Shown here: positions 46,890-58,743 of the stretch, piece after piece | How the letters are laid out: every line of letters starts with the position of its first letter | Position numbering within the stretch: position 1 is the first letter of the stretch | Assembly (NCBI RefSeq): GCF_029227915.1 | Contig: NC_079880.1 | Span: 17,812,001 to 17,876,000, forward strand | DNA from: Hydractinia symbiolongicarpus | Taxonomy: Eukaryota; Cnidaria; Hydrozoa; Anthoathecata; Hydractiniidae | Reading direction: 5' to 3' | Length of the DNA stretch: 64,000 nucleotides | The notes under the pieces: model-generated | The model's input: the letters and a program-made list of their open reading frames with translations, nothing else | Database searches by the model: none | Told to the model about the DNA's origin: nothing | Made by a program: the position numbers and the translations under genes

Positions 46890-47353
46890 TCGCACTGCTC
46901 TTTCATCGCTTTATTCTATGGACTACTGCCAAGTCCAGGGAATGTTCACTAGCTCCACAGCGTTTCAAGATCCTTCTTCTCATCCTCCGAAAAGCACAAA
47001 TCCATTGCCCTATGGTAATGCCAGACTACTGGCCCTAAGTCGTATTTTATTCAATCCTTCTGTATTTTCCGATGGCGATAGGCATCAGTATATGGCTTGG
47101 ACCACCCAGTACACCTTGCCAACATTTATTATGTGACGAACCAGGACGGTCTAGGACGGATCACTTTGCTGGGGGGGTAGAGCGACAAGGCCGCGCTGCA
47201 CATGTCTTGGGTCTTTATCCAATCTGGAACATACTTGAGCATCTTGGGATGCCTTGCACATCCTATTTGATGTAGTAACGGCCTTGGTACACATGTCTTG
47301 AGTCTTGAATTTATATGGAACATAGATAAACCATACTGAAAGATAACTACTTT

Positions 47354-47466
47354 GTTCATAACTAACATACTGCCTGGCAGTGAGCGGGATTCGATCCGCG
47401 GTTCCCATAACTGGGAACCGCAGGCAAACCCACTACACAACGTGCGGCAATATGTTAGTGATGAAC
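47354..47466 (-). repeat. tRNA-like SINE core with flanking inverted stem, copy 3
   Basis: Minus strand: GCCGCACGTTGTGTAGTGGG, anticodon-like stem GGTTCCC/GGGAACC around AGTTAT, B-box-like GGATCGAATCCC. The 21-nt flanking arms have two mismatches. The anticodon-like stem carries compensatory-looking changes relative to copies 1 and 2: GTTCCC with GGGAAC here, CTCCC with GGGGA there. The tail follows at 47467-47592. Confidence 0.6.
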
Positions 47467-47592
47467 TCAGATAGTTTATCCGGATGGTGTGTATACATAG
47501 GTGAGTATTTATCATAGCACATCCGTATTTTATTCTCAACAGAGAATGTTTCACCCCGATCAGACCTCTGATCATGACGGGCGAGTATAATG

Positions 47593-48351
47593 CTCATGAA
47601 TAAAGCGATGAAATAGCAGTGCGATGATAGTGGACGCATACTTGATGAGTAGGATAGATACAATTGGTCGGAGACTATCGTGGATGGATAAAATGCTTTG
47701 CTGGTGGTGCTATCTGGAATACATTACGTATAACGGAGGCAGTTGCGAATGCTGTAGTTGGACCTTCAAAAACATAAAATAAAAGAAGGGTGTTATAATT
47801 TGGAATTAAAACCGTTTATTAAAAAGACTTTAACAGTGGCGTAACGCCTGACAATATCGAGGATATGAATGTCGAAAACCTGGTCCTCAGCAACCATATC
47901 CCTACAAACAAGGGGAGGGAAAGGAGATATGTGATTTGGTATTGTGTTTAAGGCAAGCCATCTCTGCTGGTGATAAATACTCTCAAACATATCTACTTCC
48001 ATGGTGTATCCTAATATTTCAAGGATTCTGCGTTAACCATGTCATTAGATCTTAGTGGCTACCCCAAGTTTTTTGGCCAAGTATTCCCAGAGCTGAACCA
48101 AGATAGAGGCTTTGGAAGGGCATTGCTTCAGCAACATAAGTGTTAAGAAAGAACGGCATATTAGTACTGAACTGAAAGAGTAAGGGCAACATCAGAAACC
48201 AGCTTTCACAAGAAGAAGGTGCCGCAGGGATCTTGTGAATTTACGGGCAATCATCAAATCATAGGCATGGAGGAGTGTAAGTACGAGAAGGTCCCTACAC
48301 TCCGCTAGCTATCTTAGCGACTCCGATTATGATGATGGGAGCGAACCTCGA
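47593..48351. other. Unassigned stretch
   Basis: It contains a 69-codon minus-strand ORF (48002-47793) and several short frames, none recognised. It precedes a long hairpin and may belong to an unknown element. Confidence 0.3.
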
Positions 48352-48447
48352 CCCCAGAGCATCTTATAGCTTTTCTGACCCCAGGACGGCGATACGATCA
48401 TGTTCGTATCGCCGTCCTGGGGTCAGAAAAGATACAAGATGCCCTGG
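48352..48447. repeat. Long hairpin, 28-bp perfect arms extending to ~46 bp
   Basis: CTTTTCTGACCCCAGGACGG continuing to 48397, a 6-nt loop TCATGT, then the exact reverse complement to 48431. Beyond that the arms still match with few differences out to CCCCAGAGC on the left and GCCCTGG on the right. A 73-codon + strand ORF begins with the ATG in the loop (48400-48621) and is not recognised. Confidence 0.85.
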
Positions 48448-48554
48448 AAACGAGGTTTTGTCGGTTGGTATATTCCTACAAATCAAAACATGAATATTTT
48501 GAGGAAAGAAGCGGCGATGTTAGGTATCATAGCAAGATCGAAGATCATCATTGA

Positions 48555-48818
48555 TCAAGATACAGGAGAGGGGATCGGTTGTGTTGGAGGAGACGTAGAT
48601 ACATCAAGATACAGATTGTAGTTTTTCAGAACCTCATCTTTACCTTGTTGTCTTTCTCTTGCGACTAGCTTCGCACGCTCTCGTTTATCGATCTTATTCA
48701 TCTGTTTCCTTAGTACCATATAGCGCTGTTTTTCCTGCTTAATCAGGCTAAATTCGTAGTCCCTTGCAACTGCATTTTCGATAGTCTTGGAGATTATTAT
48801 TTTATTATTATTAATCAT
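48555..48818 (-). CDS. Unrecognised 87-codon ORF
   Basis: It starts MINNNKIIISKTIENAVARD, with a charged, probably helical middle (KQMNKIDKRERAKLVARERQ), and ends in a proline-rich tail (PPTQPIPSPVS). It overlaps the 3' end of the + strand ORF that starts in the hairpin loop. It may be part of an unknown element; function not assigned. Confidence 0.2.
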   Translation of the reverse strand: MINNNKIIISKTIENAVARDYEFSLIKQEKQRYMVLRKQMNKIDKRERAKLVARERQQGKDEVLKNYNLYLDVSTSPPTQPIPSPVS

Positions 48819-49039
48819 TACAGGTTTACAACTTCAGTATGATATAATATATCTGCACTGTTATCAACGAGTGACCAGCGAGTGAGAGTTAAAAATTGTT
48901 TTTGTTTTTAAGTAATATATATAAAATTATGAGAATGTTAGAAAAAAAAAGAAAAGAAAATAAGAATCAAATAGCAGACTATGAACAGAAAATTAGCAAA
49001 AATGGGAATTAGAAAAAAATTGAGTTTAGGATTCAAACT

Positions 49040-51420
49040 AAGATAATAGACCTAGAACTCACTTTGTTTCAAAAACTTTTTAAAATTTATCATACTCTTT
49101 TCTTCCCTGATATTAGAGGGGAGACTATTAAAAACTAAAGCTCCTTGATAATACGTAAGCTTCCGACCAGCTTCCGTCTTGATGCTAGGTAAGACTAATT
49201 TAGATCTATTTTCTCTGGTGTTAATCGAATTGCTAACCAATTTGTAATTGCTGTCAACAGTCGTTAACAGCTTTGAACACATCGATTGCTACTTGACCAA
49301 TTCTTGCGGGTTTTGATGATGTGCTTAGCTCTTCTCAGCAAGGACTCAAATTTTCCAATCCATGTTTTATTCATTCCACTAGATACGTCGTAGAAGAACA
49401 GTGGATGGATTATTGAGTTAAAGATGGTTTCAGCAACATTTGGAGAAATTTTGTAACGTATTTTATATAAAAGTTTGATGCGTGAGGTTATACGCTTGTA
49501 TGTTTTTTTAAGGTGATGGTTCATGTTAAGGTGAGTATCCAGTTGAATCCCAAGGTATTCGTAATAATCTGGTTGGTTTATATCATTTTGATCGATCACA
49601 ATACTGACAGGGATTGTGGTTTTCGGGTCGCAAAGACGACAAATTCTGTTTTGCCCTTTTTTGGATTAAGAATTAGGCAATTTTCCTTCATCCAATCGTG
49701 AATGATATTTGCATCCAAATTTATACAATGTTTAATTTCATCTAACGACTTGCTTGATGAATGTGTCTGTGTCATCAGCATACATCAATACTCGACAATG
49801 TTTCAATTTGCACGGTAAGTCATTGATAAGAAGAATAAATAGCAATGGCCCAGAATGGAACCTTAGGGTACACCATGCGTCATATTTTCAGGATCTGAGT
49901 ATGCTCCATCAATGAAAACAGTTTGACTTTGATTAAAAAGATAACTGCTTAACCAATCAATTTCAGTGCTATTAATACCATAAAAAGGCAGTTTCTGGAG
50001 AAGGCAGCCATGGTTTACGGTATCAAAGGCCTTTCTCAAATCCATGAATAGAGCTTCGGTTGTCTTACTTTTATCCATATTGTATCTTATATCGTCAACA
50101 AGTGATTTAACCGCTTCACGTGTAGATCTTTTTCGTCGAAAACCATATTGGTGCTCACTCAATAGATCTTGATTTTCTAAATAATCGGCTAGCTGGTCGT
50201 AGACGATTCGTTCGATGACTTTAGACAACACATTTAGTACGGAAATGGGTCGGTAGTTATCTATTTTGAGCGATCGCCAGATTTATGCAATGGTATTATT
50301 TTTGCAGATTTTTCACAGGTTGGAAATGTACCAGTTTCCAAACTCTTGTTTATCAAGAACATGATAGGTGCAGCTAGTTCGTTTGAGATGTCTTTAATTA
50401 TCCTACCGGGGATAGTGTCAATACCAGCAGCTTTAGCCGTTTTAACCGATTTTAGTACTCTATTCACCTGATTAATTGTCACTGGTTGGAATTTAAATGA
50501 TACATTCCTTTTATTAATCGTGCGCATATAATTACTTATGTTGAACAGTTTCCAAGTAAAGTTTGTTATAGATGATTTCACGAGACTTGAACCAACATTG
50601 GTGAAAAAAGAGCAAAAATTGTTCGCAATTGATCGAATATTGGATGTTACTGTTCCATTGATTACGAATGTTTTGCTCGGACTTGACGAATCTTTAGTAG
50701 GGTAGCACGACTCAATTTGTTTCCAAAGAGCTCTTGGATTTGCTGAAGATTCTTTCAGAACAGCACGAACGTGGTTTGCCTTTGCAACACGAATGCGATT
50801 GGTTACAGAGTTTCGGTAAGATTTATAACTTTCCCAATCTCCAGTAGAATTGGTTTAAAAACGGCGATGATGATAATCACGCGTATTCATTAAGTTTCTG
50901 ATTTCTCTGGTTATCCAGGGGTTGGATTTTCCACATACAGTTTTTTCTTTAAGTGGCGCATGTTTTTTGATTGCAGTTGATAAGTAGTATTTGAATAAGT
51001 TCCATGCTTGGTTTAAGTCGGTGACAGTTAAACAATTCTCGCATGGCACGTTGCGAATTTCATTCTTTAGATCTTCTTTGTTGTATTTTGAATAATCACG
51101 TGCTTTGATGTTCTTTTGAGGATAGCGTTTACAGTTTGCTTTTCGGCTGATTCCGATTAGGCGGTGATCGCTGAGAGAGTTAGTACACCAAAGAGTCGTT
51201 TATTTTTGATTTATCGGTTGTAAAAATTAAACCAATTAGTGTTCTACTTTCTTTTGAAATGCGTGTAGGCGATTTAATGACCTGACTGTAGTTATACAGT
51301 TTAACCAGATCTTTTAAGTTAGAGTGTACTCTTGGGAGATTGTAATCACAATTGAAATCACCACATATAATTAGAATTTCGGATTACATCCGGGATCTTA
51401 TTAAAACTGGCGGTCTTTTT
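49040..51420 (-). pseudogene. LINE D, degraded non-LTR retrotransposon
   Basis: Fragments in order on the minus strand: end of the endonuclease (~51420-51150), linker (51049-50855, KKHAPLKEKTVCGKSNPWIT), RT start (50581-50261, VKTAKAAGIDTIPGRIIKD, AKIIPLHKSGD), RT core (50231-49863, HQYGFRRKRSTREAV, EALFMDLRKAFDTVNHGCLL), post-YADD region (49781-49596, KENCLILNPKKGKTEFVVFA), YLGIQLDTHLNMNHH (49599-49264) and C-terminal tail (49282-49052, GRKLTYYQGALVFNSLPSNI). Many stops and frameshifts; the 5' part of the endonuclease is missing. Confidence 0.75.
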
Positions 51421-51462
51421 CTTCTTCTTCTTCTTCTTTTTCTTCTTCTTCTTCTTCGACTG
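51418..51462. repeat. CTT/TTC microsatellite
   Basis: A run of CTT triplets with one interruption, at the 5' truncation edge of LINE D. Confidence 0.8.
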
Positions 51463-51953
51463 ATTTTTTAACCGATTGCCGTAACGTCACGACTTTTAAA
51501 GTCCGACCTGGCCCCGCGTCCTAGCTCTTCCGTACCTATCTTAGTATTCGCAAAATTGGGAAAGAATGAAGACTGCGTTACGAATTTAATCACAAATATT
51601 GTTATAGACTGGTGTTTTATTATTATTTAATTTGCTATGCTAGATACTCCTTTAAATTTTCATTTCCAGTTATGTTTTTAACGAGGCGGATTTTGTTCAA
51701 CTAAACCAAGCCCTAGGGGTTAAGGTACGAGTCGTTTCTTTTGAGGGACCGAGTTGGCCATATTGATTATACTCCAGCTTGTTCACCAATCTGCAAAGCG
51801 AAGTGTTTTGAAATGAAGAGAAATATTTGGTTGGGTTAGTATAGTTATTTAACTGCCTAAATTTCAGTTCTATCAACGTTTAAGATGTTGTTTAAGATGT
51901 TTTCACATGTTAAAATGAAAATATCATCACGTTTGCTAGCCATGCATAAATCT

Positions 51954-52014
51954 AACGAAGTGTCTGCTGCACCGGTACCGGAATCGTAGATCGAAAAACT
52001 ACTGAACCGGTACC
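51954..52014 (+). repeat. MULE left terminal inverted repeat
   Basis: 61 bp, pairing with 55256-55316. Contains the palindromic ACCGGT twice. Confidence 0.8.
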
Positions 52015-52429
52015 GGATTTCTCCGGCTCACGGCTAGTGAACCGGCACAGGATTTTTCAGCAAACTTCCTAATTTTTTGTGTAAAATTTTATTTTGAGAA
52101 CGAAGACGATAAAATAAGTATTACTAGAAATGGTAATTTTTCATACCCTGAAAAAATCAACTTAGAGAGGTTCTTGCGAAATACATGTTTAATCGCTTGA
52201 CCGTTTGGAACGTTTCAATAGAATGATTCGTTTTAAAGAAGCAAAAGCCTGGTTTTTATTTCGTGGATACAAACCCTTGCATATTAAATAAGTAAGAGCC
52301 TAGATAACAAGACGCTTGACGTTTTCTTGAAGAAACCAGCTGTACTGCTTTCATACGCGGAGAAGATATTCTTTTTCGCTGAAGAATTTTATAGTTTTGA
52401 TACGGCATCTCGATAGGCATAAATTCACT

Positions 52430-54825
52430 ATGTCGATTACTTTTGTTGTTGGGGAAAAATTTTCTACTTTTCAAGAATTGAAAACAAAATTACATACATA
52501 CAAGGAAAAGAATTTTGCTGATGTCTACGTTAGAGATAGTCGAACTGTTAAGCCTTCACAAAAAAGATTGACGAAAATAATAAAACCCGTTGTGTTCATG
52601 GTGGAAGAAAATTCAAAGGAAGAGGCTCTGGACAACGAGCTGTTCAGTACGTATTTTGTTTACATTAATTAGCGACCCTGTTTCCAGACCTCTTTATTAC
52701 TGTGTTCTATAAAACTGTTTTTTTTATTTCTTTTAGTACTATAAAGCAAGACTGTCAGAAACGAAGAAGGTTATTTTGCTGAAAGATATCTCTAATATGG
52801 CTCAGGAAGCGAAGAAAGGGAAAAGCCGCAATGATTTAGATGAAATTGCAACTGTGTTACGTGATAAATACAGTAAGTGACGATTATCTACAGCCCTGTC
52901 ACTTTGCTTTTATTTTGAGGCCGTCGTTAAGGTTAAAACGACGACGTCATTAGCGCTCACTGAGATAGTATTTTTGTGTGTTTACCATTCCTCGCATTTT
53001 TTTCTAGATTCCTCAGTTCATTTATGCAGTGACGTTAACGACAATTTCAAGGGTTTATTTTTCAAGATGAGGAAATGAAGGATGCGTATGAAGCATTTCC
53101 AGAATTGATTTGTGTTGATGCTACCTTTAAACTAACTGAGCTAAGAATTGCAGTTGACATCATGTTAGTGGAAGATTCGATGGGGCAAAGTGAAATTGTT
53201 GGAGTGGCGCTTCTTGCTATGGAAGATAAGGAAATATTGTCCTGGTTTTTGGAAACTTTTAAACAAAACAATCCTTCCTCAGAGAATCTTCGTGTGGTTA
53301 TGGCGGACAAGGATTTGAATGAAAGAGAACTAATAAAAGTTACATTTCCTGGTGTAAAAGTATTAATATGTCTCTTCCACACATTAAAGGCATTTAAAAG
53401 AGAAGTCACTGTCGCGAAAATGGGCGTTACTCAAGCGAAAGTTGAATCACTGTTGTCCCTCTTTCAACCAAAGGCGTATGCTAACACGGAGAAGGAATAT
53501 CAGGCCTTGAAAATCAACTTTCTTGAAATTGCACCAATTCAGGTGAGATCTTATTTCAACGAGAGCTGGGATGATATTCATGAGGAATGGGTCCTGGGCG
53601 ATAAATTAAAAAGTGACAATTTTTTCGATTCGACCAACAATCGTTTAGAGAGTTTGAACGCAAAGTTAAAGAGCGTGATACATTTATATAGTTATTTTCG
53701 CACTCCGTCGACAATTAGATATTAATCTTTTTGATGGTGATCTGTGTGCACAGAGATGGAAGTCGTTATATTATAGAAAAAAGTGTAGGCTGTTTCGAGA
53801 TGACGGGATTTCATCAAACGTAAACTACGATCATCTAACTATACAACCATCAGCTGTTTTGACAAAAATGAAAAGATTTCGTGTGACACAATTAATAACC
53901 AATAAGGTGGCTGACGTTGTATCCGAGCAGACAGGTGCTATTTTTGATCATCGGGTTGAACAGTTGAAAACATGCTTGACCTTTGGGGAAATGGAAAAGA
54001 AGTTTTAATCGCAGAACTCAATGAACAAAGTATGATATGTTTAACTATGTTCTTGTTTAAAATTTGTGCTATTGAAATAACTACATTGTAGTGTAGTGTA
54101 CGTACTATTCAACAAAGCAATCACAGCCCTTATTACTGCTGAGTTTTGATCTCTATTTTTTTTACAACTGTGTAATTAAAAATATAATATTGATTCTTGA
54201 ATACTCACATCGTCTGCTTCGTCAACCATACCAGTTCCTCCTGCTGCTACTACAATTACAGGTGAATTTACTTTCTTAAGAAAATAGGTGTTGCTAAAAC
54301 AACAGCAGCAAAAATGTTTAGGGACCTTGGAGGATCTTCATCCTAAATACTTTAATTTCATTTTTTAGATAAAAAATTGAACTTGAACATAAAAATGCCA
54401 CCAAGATTCGTGATGAAAGGAAGACCAAAAGGAATAAGCCAGACTGTCATAGGGTTCCAGCGAAGGAAGAAAGGCGAGACGAAGCTTCTGGCGTTCTGCA
54501 AAACGCATATATCGACAAAAAAACGTAGAGAAAGAGGAAAAAATCAAAAGACTAGGAATTACAAAGTTTTGCAAAAATCATTTCCCTGATTTAATCAAGG
54601 CTGAATTGTGGCTAGCGGAAAACTCCTCGTTATTGGAGAATCAGCCCATAAGGCCACTAGTATTAACCAGTGAAGACAAAGAATTGCAGCAAAATGTATT
54701 AAAAGCACTAAGAGACCCAATGGAATTTGAAGATGACGACGAATACAGACAAAGTCGTGAATATTTAATGGAGCATGCTGGATATCAGTTTTTTTTCATC
54801 CAAAGATACCCAAACTGCTCTTAAC
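52430..54825 (+). pseudogene. MULE transposase related to ZSWIM1/ZSWIM3
   Basis: 52430-52672 encodes an N-terminal module (MSITFVVGEKFSTFQELKTK), then a segment with EIATVLRDKY (to ~52875). The catalytic part is 53075-53725: FPELICVDATFKLTELRIAV (first Asp), VVMADKDLNERELIKVTFPG (second Asp), VLICLFHTLKAFKREV, and NNRLESLNAKLKSV near the third acidic residue, as in ZSWIM3-like MULE domains. 54365-54589 has MKGRPKGISQTVIGFQRRKK. 54600-54825 holds a C-terminal part ending in an unrelated-looking frame. A one-base deletion near 53060 and stops break it; some gaps could be introns. Confidence 0.7.
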
Positions 54826-55255
54826 ATATTAAGAGATGAAAAAGGTATAGACATAATGGCGCGTTTCTAGTCGCCTGATCGCTGCGAACGGAGCTTCTCA
54901 CAATTTTAAAGTTCTAAACTCCAGTCAAGTTTAAACAAGCATTCCGTTATGTTTATACCTTTTAACCAATTGTTGTTTGCGAACTTATATTTTTTTATTA
55001 TATTTATTTTTTACTCGATTGATTGCTAAAACAACGAACTTTGTAGATTGTTTTTTCGCAAAAAAGAAACAGTAGTTATCGCTGCATAAAACACGTTATT
55101 TTTCCTTACTTTATTTTGATAATCCTCGTCCAAAAAGGCAACAAAGAAAGCTAGGAATTAAGTTAAGATCCTGTACCGGTGCACTAGATTTACAAATATG
55201 GGGCCCGGTAGTAAAGTTTCATTACCGGTGCAGCAGTTCTTAAATCTATGAATCT

Positions 55256-55316
55256 GGTACCGGTTCAGTAGTTTTTCGATGTACGATTCCGGTACCGGTG
55301 CAGCAGACACTTCGTT
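55256..55316 (-). repeat. MULE right terminal inverted repeat
   Basis: Reverse complement of 51954-52014 with a single G/C difference. Confidence 0.8.
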
Positions 55317-56169
55317 CGTTTTAATATCGGTTTGGTGCGTTACTGGCTCCCCGTTTTTCTGCTGAGGTACCCGAACATTCTGCATGTAGAAGCCATTATC
55401 ATTTCATTTTTTAAATTATAACATTACCTATACATTATGGCTGCAGTCCTAAGAAATGTTAAATCGAAACGACTGTATCCCTTCGTCCTTGCAAGAATGA
55501 TTGGGGGTTACGGTGAAGCTGGATCAGGAGCTGGGCGAGTAAGTAAAAGCCTAAATTTTGTACACGGTCAATCAATCAAGATGCTAATATTTTTATTATA
55601 AGGTTTTGTAATAGGTCAAATCCATGTTGTAAGCTGTCTTAATATCTTTTTAATTAAAGGGCTACAAAACAGGTTAGAAGGTATGTCTCATGCATGAGAC
55701 ATACAACATTATCATGTTTGCAAGTAAGGAATTGTTGGCTCCTAAGACTTTAAATGTTTGCATTTTGCCATGACCATTTGTGTGACAGTTAAAAAACTGT
55801 TAGAACCTAATGAAAATCAGTACAGCGAATTTTCGAAAACAAATACATTCCATATAGCGTATGATCCGCCAACCCCGTGAATCCGATAACTCCATGAAAC
55901 TGCTTTCGAAGCCTACAACAACTTACCACAGCTCTGTTTTTTTCATGAAGTTGGTGGATTATACGCTATATTCAGAGCTCTCTTCAAATCCAGAAAACGA
56001 CCTTTAAAATTAGGGGGGCTTTTTGGGTTAAGCAATTTAAAAAAAAAAATTGTCCGAGAAAGCCTGCATTGATTTAAAAAAAATTATAAAAAACACATTG
56101 TTTTATCATAGAACTCTACCGGAATTTAGTCAGAATAACACAGCATTACTCAGTCTTATTATTTTATTA
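55317..56169. other. No gene seen; one perfect palindrome
   Basis: Contains the 24-bp palindrome at 55681-55704. Short frames only. Confidence 0.35.
55681..55704. repeat. 24-bp perfect palindrome
   Basis: GTATGTCTCATG followed by its exact reverse complement, no spacer. Confidence 0.9.
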
Positions 56170-56205
56170 CTAGCTGATTTTTGTGGAAAAATCCACTGAT
56201 TTCTC
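56170..56205 (-). mobile_element. Helitron-like 3' end, minus strand
   Basis: Read on the minus strand: hairpin GTGGATTTTTCCAC, then AAAAATCAG, then CTAG before T. It matches the 3' architecture of the elements in the OSBPL1A introns. The 5' end was not located in the 300 bp upstream on that strand. Confidence 0.45.
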
Positions 56206-56512
56206 ATTTAATTCATGTAACAGATATATGTCCATCAAAAAACAAACAATACAACAGTGTGAATCTTACAATCTGCATTATTATGTAAATGACCAAAAAA
56301 ATTGAACATTTAAAAAAACTGCAGTATAATGTGACATTTCAAATCTAAATCTACTAAAATTACTTGCCCTGACCCTTTGACAATGCAAAAACTATTAGGA
56401 AAGAAGTTCACCAAAGCATTTCAAACTACATCTCACCCATAAAATTTAAATCACTCATAATGTCACATACAAAAAAAACTGATGAATGTCAAACACAAAT
56501 CTTTATCAATAT

Positions 56513-58743
56513 TTAATTGTCTTGGTTACTCAGTAAAAACACACTTATTAATCGAGAATATTGTATTATGGCACATTTTGGTATACAACATTATACGCAT
56601 GGAACGCAATTTGTAAATTTGGGGAATGGATTGGGATGCCGGGTAAGAAAATAAATAAGTAAGGCAGGACAGATAACGCATGCTGCTAGTAATCATAACA
56701 AGGTAATCACACCAAAATGCTTGCCCAAGGCAAAGAGGGTAATTTCCTAAGAGTATGCACGTTTTGGTTGCCCCTCACAAGTTTATGTCCTCATGGATCA
56801 TAATATTGTGAACGGTTTCCAAGGCATGACCCAGATCTCTTCATGCATGAATTACATACTCATATCCTCTATTCACGAGGTACATTTCACAACTAATAAT
56901 ACATTTACTTGTCACTTGTAATTAATGATTAATTATTTAGTTTATCAATTATATACTTATTTAATAATTGCAAGCTCGTGAGCTTGTATTAAAACGCAAA
57001 TGTGTCCTACAAGAATGGAAATTTTTGCCTCTCTGAGCACCGACACGGGAGTAGTCGTGTGTTCGAATCTCATCTTGGTAACTATTTTTACTTTTTTTTT
57101 CTTTTTACTAACTCGTAACTATGTCCGAAATAATCAATTGCAACGTCATAGATTTAAAATTCGTAACTAAACTCTCTAAGTACTTGGAAGTCATCTAAAT
57201 GACGTTTCAGGCCAAAATTGGTATTTGTTTTCGACAAAATTTGGTACAGTTAACAAAAAAAGTATGCTGAACATGATAGTGACATCAAAATTTTGCCGTT
57301 TAAGCTCATAAACGTTTCAATCGCGCGACTTTCGACCATGAATGATACGCTTTATTTTTTGTTAGCAGAAATTGTAGAATTGGGTTGCATTTTAGATGTT
57401 TCATAGTTGTGCATTTTTAATAGCGAGATAGTTTATGCAGCGCCTGCATATTGTTTATTTTTTAAAAAGATAAGATTAGTATTCACAAGCTTTATTTAAC
57501 TAACTGATAAAATAAAGGTGTTTCCACCAAAGTTTTCAAATGTGAATATAGGCAGAATTAAGCTCTCCCCAAATGCCTGGAAAGTAGTCTGCGAAAAATA
57601 AAATTTCCACAACAATACGTAAGAGAGAAACGAAGACACTCCACCATATATAAATAATTACGAGAACGAAATTCTTTTCGCTACGAATTCGCGAGGTTGT
57701 TTACGTATATCATACGTCTTGTTTATTCTTATGCATGAAGGATATTGTTTCTCTTCCACTTCAATCATGAAGGTACACTGCACTTCACTGTAAACCGATA
57801 ATCACATATGGTGTCTTCTGCACCCAATAAACATGTGTTATCAATAATCATGAGCTAAAGGTGGAATGCACAAGCTGGTCCAGTATTGGCCCAGCGTGTT
57901 TTACCACATAATAATAATATCAGGATTCATAAAAGGGTGTGCCTCACTGTAATGATAATAAGTGATAATAATATCAAGTAATAATAAGATACACAAGCCT
58001 CACACACGCATCTGTCCAAATGTTATATGGCTGAGGTAGGAAGCCCGACATCCCCATCAGTAAAAGTGCAAGTGGAAATTGGATGAACCGTTGCTCCCAC
58101 CGCCGGACAAAAACCTTCACAACTCTCGTAGCCAAATGGGTGTGTAAGGAAACCGTGCGACTAGAGCAACAGTGCAGCCACAGTGATCAGTGATCGCATG
58201 ACCACCCATCGACGACTGGGTGATGTGAGCTAATCCAAAAGCTTGATCGTATGCTTGCAGTGCTGGACCAGTGCGTGAAAAGAAGTGCCAGTGATCGGAG
58301 GCAAGCATATTCGGCAAGTGTCATCCGGTTTGGCAGCACATAAAAGAAAATAAACATAGTTAGTTCAAGTAAAATCGGAGACATTACCACAGATGATAAT
58401 GGGTGGGTGGGTGGGAGCTTCAAATCTGAGGAGCTTTAATCTTCAACAACCTTAGTTCTTTATGGCTAAAATTGGACTGACCCATGTGTCATGTATTTAT
58501 TGACTTGTATTATTAAGCGAGGCAAAACAGATGCATGTTGACCTGGGGCAACTGAGACAATGCTCTAAGCAGATATAATCCAACATGGCTACCTATTAAC
58601 TGAATCAGAAGTGCCTTATTCTTAACCTTATTTGAGGTACAGTACTAGGTCAGAGCCAGAGTGGTATCTATCATTATACAGGACAGCTAGAAGGTATACT
58701 GAAGTCACCGCAATTAACATGAGCTAAATATTCATTTAGCTCC
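56513..58743. mobile_element. Short DIRS-related element, copy II, without genes
   Basis: It shares ~290 bp of its left part with 29867-30157 and ~180 bp with 34140-34315. ~310 bp at 57718-58030 matches 34315-34625, and ~325 bp at 58415-58743 matches 39740-40066. Gag, RT and recombinase are replaced by ~385 bp of unrelated DNA (58031-58414). LINE B is absent. It looks like a non-autonomous derivative that keeps both ends and the 3' region. Confidence 0.8.
56971..57717. mobile_element. ~750-bp insertion in DIRS copy II with tRNA-like text
   Basis: Homology to copy I breaks at ...TTTAATAATT (56970) and resumes at TTTATTCTTATGCATG (57721); copy I is continuous there. The insert starts with a near-palindrome, GCAAGCTCGTGAGCTTG. 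It contains GACACGGGAGTAGTCGTGTG followed by TTCGAATCTC, resembling a tRNA variable arm plus B box. No long ORF. It may be a tRNA-derived SINE. Confidence 0.5.

Larger units (their letters stand above)
51954..55316 (+). mobile_element. MULE-type DNA transposon with 61-bp terminal inverted repeats
   Basis: The ends at 51954-52014 and 55256-55316 are reverse complements over 61 bp with one mismatch. They start AACGAAGTGTCTGCTGCACC and include ACCGGTACCGG. Extra ACCGGT motifs occur just inside both ends. A MULE/ZSWIM3-like transposase lies between on the + strand. A target duplication of 8-10 bp, typical of MULEs, was not found. Confidence 0.75.

Noticed and set aside
58117-58423. Overlapping minus-strand ORFs in the non-homologous middle of DIRS copy II.
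   Set aside because: No recognisable domain, and the two frames overlap; no coding support.
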